Shown here in pieces: positions 6,128 to 8,282 of a stretch of DNA of 8,282 nt (positions are counted from its first letter, which is position 1; every line of letters starts with the position of its first letter). The stretch is from CAYVQA01 sp045119035. Lineage in GTDB: Bacteria > Bacillota_I > Bacilli_A > ML615J-28 > CAG-313. The position numbers were made by a program, and so were the translations under genes. The notes under the pieces were generated by a model, which did not search any database, was not told where the DNA came from, and was given only the letters and a program-made list of their open reading frames with translations. The DNA lies in contig JBGVCU010000067.1 in assembly GCA_045119035.1 (NCBI GenBank), positions 1 through 8,282 on the forward strand, written 5' to 3'.

Positions 6128-7684
6128 TTAATTTGTCCATTTACCGTTAAGACCAATTGATTCTAAATTTTCGATTAAAATATCTCTAAATAAAACTCCA
6201 GTAGATACAATATCTGTACCTTTTTGGAAAATTGATCCATCTTTATCAAAAATATAATCAACTGCGGCAACAGTATAACTTGTATTTTTATCTAAAACAT
6301 TTCCGTTAATATACCAAGTAGAACCCTCTTGACGTAAACTTGAGCTATATGAGAAGCCATTTACTGTTGTAAGTGATAAAATTTGATCACCAGTTAATTT
6401 AACTGTTTTAATAGCATTATCAAAAGGCATAATACGATAAACATTTTCAACTTTTACTTCTTGTCCTTTATTAATAGGGAAAGCATCAGCTCTAATTCCA
6501 CCATCATTAATAAATGCTACATCAACATTCATATGACTCTTTAATGCATCAACTGCCCAGTCAATACCAGAGTATTTATTAAAATCACTTCCAGCATAAG
6601 TTAAAACTCGTTTAAAAATAGGTGAAGTAACTTCTACTAAACTTTTAACATAATTATCTACTTCTTCATTTTTTTCAGCGTTTTTCATTTTATGATAATA
6701 TGCAGTTGTAGCTTCCCATACACCTTCATTTAAAACAAAAGTAATTTCACTTACAGCTTCACCAGAAGATCCTCCTTGAACAACAGGAACTCTTCTTCCA
6801 TCATTTGCAATTAAAAATTGACTTTTTTGTAAATGAGCATGTCCATTAAAAATACCATCAACTTTTGAATCACCAGTTAAGTCAGCAATACCTTTATTAG
6901 TAACGCTACTATCATCATGTCCAACTGCAATAACTAAATCGCAATTTTCTGTAGTTCTTAAAATTTTAGCGTATTTTGCTACTTCTTCTACAGGACTTAT
7001 AAATTTATAATCTTTAATCATTCCTGTAGCAATATCACTTTCAATACCATATCCAATATATCCTACAATACCAATACGAACATTATTTCTATCAATTACA
7101 GTATATGGTAAAATATTATTAGGTAATGTATTTGTACGTTTATCAATAATATTACATCCTAAAAATGGAAAATTTGCTTCTCCGTTAGTTAGATTATCAT
7201 CTTGATATATTAACATTTTATCAAGACTCCAGTCAAATTCATGATTACCAAGAGTCATCGCTTCAAAACCAACACCATTCATCCAAGTAAGAGTGTCACG
7301 TCCATAACGATAGTTAGAAATACCAGTACCTTGGAACATATCACCAGCAGATAACATAATTGTTCCATTTGGATGTTCATTCCATCTTTGTATTAAATAT
7401 CCTCCAACTCTTGATGCACCATATTCTCCATCTGTTTCTTCTAAAGCACCATGGAAATCATTAACAGAAAGTAAAGTAATCTTTGTTACATCAGTATCTG
7501 TTCCTTCATCTTTAGAAAAATTATATAAATGACTATCTAAACTATTAAACCCTTCTTTAACAAGTTCTTCAATTTCTTCTTTAGTAAGAGGTCTATTAGG
7601 ATCATCTTGTGGAGTATTACATCCAACAATAAAAATACTACATAATAAAAATAAAATATATAAAAGTTTTTTAAATCTATTCAT
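6128..7684 (-). CDS. Lipoprotein 5'-nucleotidase/2',3'-cyclic phosphodiesterase family (UshA-like, 518 aa)
   Basis: This is a cell-surface metallophosphatase that removes phosphate from extracellular nucleotides so that nucleosides can be taken up. A type II signal peptide ends in the lipobox IVGC, with Cys22 as the lipidated residue, followed by a charged linker with predicted helix (about 30-60). The metal-binding motifs of the N-terminal calcineurin-like domain are all present: NDFHG (75-79), GD (114-115), GNHEFDW (146-152), GHDD (255-258) and NGHAH (280-284). The C-terminal 5'-nucleotidase domain has NDGGIRAD (393-400) and continues to the end, without a cell-wall anchor. An ATG at 7684 with GGAG (7693-7690), 5 nt upstream, fixes the start. 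It is the first gene of a likely operon with the U32 gene and diverges from tRNA-Lys. The exact nucleotide substrate is not determined. Confidence 0.92.
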   Translation of the reverse strand: MNRFKKLLYILFLLCSIFIVGCNTPQDDPNRPLTKEEIEELVKEGFNSLDSHLYNFSKDEGTDTDVTKITLLSVNDFHGALEETDGEYGASRVGGYLIQRWNEHPNGTIMLSAGDMFQGTGISNYRYGRDTLTWMNGVGFEAMTLGNHEFDWSLDKMLIYQDDNLTNGEANFPFLGCNIIDKRTNTLPNNILPYTVIDRNNVRIGIVGYIGYGIESDIATGMIKDYKFISPVEEVAKYAKILRTTENCDLVIAVGHDDSSVTNKGIADLTGDSKVDGIFNGHAHLQKSQFLIANDGRRVPVVQGGSSGEAVSEITFVLNEGVWEATTAYYHKMKNAEKNEEVDNYVKSLVEVTSPIFKRVLTYAGSDFNKYSGIDWAVDALKSHMNVDVAFINDGGIRADAFPINKGQEVKVENVYRIMPFDNAIKTVKLTGDQILSLTTVNGFSYSSSLRQEGSTWYINGNVLDKNTSYTVAAVDYIFDKDGSIFQKGTDIVSTGVLFRDILIENLESIGLNGKWTN

Positions 7685-7711
7685 ACTAACTCCATTACAA
7701 TATTTTTTATT

Positions 7712-7740
7712 ATTATAACATTAAATTACATTTTTTTCAA
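7712..7740 (-). promoter_or_regulatory. Promoter of the nucleotidase-U32 operon with extended -10
   Basis: On the minus strand, TTGAAA (7740-7735), a 17-nt spacer and TATAAT (7717-7712) are present. A TGT just before the -10 makes an extended -10 element. The start would be near 7705, giving a leader of about 20 nt. Confidence 0.8.
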
Positions 7741-7787
7741 ATCATAAGTATTACACTTTGAATAATGCATTTAATTTGAAAAAAATG
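7729..7787. repeat. Perfect 14-bp inverted repeat holding both divergent -35 boxes
   Basis: CATTTTTTTCAAAT (7729-7742) and its exact reverse complement ATTTGAAAAAAATG (7774-7787) flank a 31-nt centre. Each arm contains one TTGAAA -35 box and the A-tract of its spacer: the nucleotidase promoter on the left, the tRNA promoter on the right. Confidence 0.8.
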
Positions 7788-7804
7788 ACTTACTTTAGTA
7801 TAAT
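7776..7804 (+). promoter_or_regulatory. Promoter of tRNA-Lys
   Basis: TTGAAA (7776-7781), a 17-nt spacer and TATAAT (7799-7804) lie 15 nt before the mature 5' end of the tRNA. This is a consensus housekeeping promoter with an A-tract next to the -35 box. Confidence 0.85.
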
Positions 7805-7819
7805 ATATTAGTAATTTAT

Positions 7820-7895
7820 GCACCTTTAGCTCAGTTGGTAGAGCAACTGACTCTTAATCAGTGGGTCTAGGGTTCGAGTCCCTAAAGGTGTACCA
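7820..7895 (+). tRNA. tRNA-Lys (anticodon CTT), CCA encoded
   Basis: The full cloverleaf can be folded by eye. The acceptor stem is 7820-7826 with 7885-7891. The D arm is TAGCTCAGTTGGTAGAGC. The anticodon stem ACTGA/TCAGT encloses the loop CTCTTAA with anticodon CTT, which reads AAG (Lys). A 5-nt variable loop GGGTC follows, and the T stem TAGGG/CCCTA encloses TTCGAGT. The discriminator is A, followed by an encoded CCA (7893-7895), for a total of 76 nt. The first acceptor pair is a G-T wobble (G1-U72). The gene stands alone with its own promoter and terminator. Confidence 0.97.
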
Positions 7896-7905
7896 TAAGA
7901 AAAGC

Positions 7906-7939
7906 AAAGGTTTGATACAAAAGTATTGAACCTTTTTTT
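7906..7939 (+). terminator. Intrinsic terminator of tRNA-Lys
   Basis: A 13-bp stem (7906-7918 with 7923-7935, two G-T wobbles) has an AAAA loop and ends in a run of seven T (7933-7939). It starts 10 nt after the CCA end of the tRNA. Confidence 0.9.
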
Positions 7940-7981
7940 CTTTGCATATAGGGAGTTAGTTCCTTTCTGTAAGTAAACATT

Positions 7982-8027
7982 AGAGCCTTGTAGGAGTGTT
8001 TAACCGCACTTTTGCAAGGCTCTTTTT
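7982..8027 (+). terminator. Second terminator-like hairpin downstream of tRNA-Lys
   Basis: A continuous 17-bp stem (7982-7998 with 8007-8023, three G-T wobbles) with 9 Watson-Crick pairs at its base encloses an 8-nt loop TTTAACCG and is followed by TTTTT (8023-8027). No gene is seen between it and the tRNA terminator 42 nt upstream. It may end a short unannotated RNA, act as a back-up terminator, or guard the edge of an inserted element. Confidence 0.7.
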
Positions 8028-8044
8028 CCTTATATATAATAACT

Positions 8045-8073
8045 ACGGAACGAAATGCCTATCAACGGAACGA
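8045..8073 (+). repeat. Direct repeat of ACGGAACGA, two copies 20 bp apart
   Basis: Identical 9-mers occur at 8045-8053 and 8065-8073, a start-to-start spacing of 20 bp, close to two helical turns. The second copy lies within a small inverted repeat, CTATC (8059-8063) with GATAG (8072-8076). GC-containing repeats stand out in this AT-rich window and could be protein-binding sites. Confidence 0.5.
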
Positions 8074-8116
8074 TAGATATTACCAAGTTTTTTTCGTTAT
8101 ACGGTAGGTGAATGTA

Positions 8117-8145
8117 TTGAAAAAATGCGAAATTTGTGCTATATA
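8117..8145 (+). promoter_or_regulatory. Promoter-like sequence just upstream of a long hairpin
   Basis: TTGAAA (8117-8122) with the same A-tract context seen in the other promoters here, a 17-nt spacer and TATATA (8140-8145), preceded by TGC, make an extended -10. The predicted start near 8152 lies about 5 nt before the 8157-8222 hairpin. Confidence 0.6.
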
Positions 8146-8151
8146 AATGTT

Positions 8152-8222
8152 AAAATAAAAGTACCCAATTGTGTTCATGTAAGAATCCCCAATTCTTAAT
8201 AACACAAGTGAGTACTTTTTTT
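8152..8222 (+). ncRNA. Candidate ~70-nt terminated RNA or attenuator leader (long stepped hairpin plus T-run)
   Basis: From outside in, the stem has three steps: AAAAGTAC (8157-8164) with GTACTTTT (8212-8219), TTGTGTT (8169-8175) with AACACAA (8201-8207), and AAGAAT (8181-8186) with ATTCTT (8192-8197), closed by a CCCCA loop. A run of T extends to 8222. A promoter (8117-8145) would start transcription right before it, and a gene start follows at 8255. The hairpin itself is clear. Whether it is a stable small RNA, an attenuator of the next gene, or a simple insulating terminator is inference. Confidence 0.5.
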
Positions 8223-8230
8223 GTTATAAT
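8222..8230 (+). promoter_or_regulatory. Extended -10 promoter of the partial right-edge gene
   Basis: TGTTATAAT directly follows the T-run of the upstream hairpin and lies 24 nt before the ATG at 8255. No good -35 box is found 17 nt upstream (the bases there are part of the hairpin's 3' arm), so the promoter would depend on the extended -10. Confidence 0.5.
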
Positions 8231-8254
8231 GATTATTGAAAGGAAGTAATTATT

Positions 8255-8282
8255 ATGACAGGAATTATTTTAGAAAATATAA
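8255..8282 (+). CDS. 5' end of an unidentified gene, cut by the window edge
   Basis: An ATG at 8255 is preceded by AAAGGAAG (8239-8246) at 8-nt spacing and by an extended -10 promoter. The nine visible residues are MTGIILENI and the frame remains open at the edge. The stretch IILENI resembles the first beta strand of ABC ATPase proteins (typically h-h-L-E-N-I-x-K), but nine residues are too few for any family call. The well-formed translation signals make a real gene likely; its function is unknown. Confidence 0.6.

Larger units (their letters stand above)
7940..8254. other. ~315-nt non-coding region between tRNA-Lys terminator and next gene; possible element boundary
   Basis: No convincing protein gene is present on either strand. 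The region holds two terminator-like hairpins, the ACGGAACGA repeats, a promoter and a second -10 box. Bases 7951-8050 have 37 G+C in 100, less AT-rich than the surrounding genes. Its location just downstream of a tRNA 3' end suggests the edge of an integrated element, although no attachment-site repeat can be shown inside this window. Confidence 0.4.

Noticed and set aside
8045..8222. Type III toxin-antitoxin (ToxIN-like) locus: repeats, terminator, then gene
   Set aside because: Only two 9-nt repeats are present rather than several ~35-nt repeats, and they lie upstream of the promoter, so they would not be in the RNA. The downstream protein cannot be read.
7940..8254. Riboswitch or T-box leader
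   Set aside because: No conserved T-box or known riboswitch core could be recognised; only simple hairpins are visible.
7940..8282. IS110-type bridge RNA end or retron ncRNA
   Set aside because: The nine visible residues of the next gene do not match the usual start of IS110 recombinases (DEDD motif region) or reverse transcriptases, and no diagnostic loops are seen. It stays unproven.
1..8282. CRISPR array or prophage module
   Set aside because: No regularly spaced repeats and no phage structural or cas-like proteins are present.

Overview
This window comes from a very AT-rich, low-GC Gram-positive-type genome, such as Erysipelotrichia, the Acholeplasma/Izemoplasma-type Mycoplasmatota, or a related Firmicutes lineage. 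The signs are strong AGGAGG-like ribosome binding sites, sharp TTGAAA-17-TATAAT promoters, intrinsic terminators with U-tracts and a Gram-positive lipoprotein signal. Trp is encoded by TGG, and all six complete genes end in TAA or TAG, so the standard bacterial code fits. The exact taxon cannot be fixed from sequence reading alone.

Layout. Positions 1-94 hold the C-terminal end of what looks like an IS3-like transposase on the + strand. A minus-strand operon follows, read from about 2390 down to 161: a MATE-family transporter (start corrected to 2364), trmL (tRNA wobble 2'-O-methyltransferase) 4 nt downstream, a small Cys-containing unknown protein, and a 13-bp hairpin terminator. Divergent from it, an SLC45/GPH-like MFS transporter (2521-3933) runs on the + strand. 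It converges with, and overlaps by 4 nt, a 714-aa U32-family protein of the RlhA/TrhP RNA-hydroxylation type. Each gene of this pair has a good intrinsic terminator inside the coding sequence of the other. The U32 gene is downstream of, and probably co-transcribed with, a secreted lipoprotein 5'-nucleotidase (6128-7684), separated from it by an intercistronic hairpin.

To the right, the nucleotidase promoter and a tRNA-Lys(CTT) promoter diverge from a perfect 14-bp inverted repeat that contains both -35 boxes. The tRNA (7820-7895) ends at a strong terminator. The last ~315 nt before a new gene start at 8255 are non-coding or nearly so and locally less AT-rich. They carry two more terminator-like hairpins, a 9-bp direct repeat, and a convincing promoter placed just 11 nt upstream of the last hairpin. 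That arrangement predicts a ~70-nt terminated RNA or an attenuator leader in front of the partial gene. It is the least explained part of the window.

Functionally, the recognisable genes cover tRNA modification (TrmL), probable RNA hydroxylation (U32), nucleotide salvage at the cell surface (5'-nucleotidase) and transport (MATE, MFS). They look like ordinary housekeeping genes, with mobile or accessory DNA suspected at both edges.
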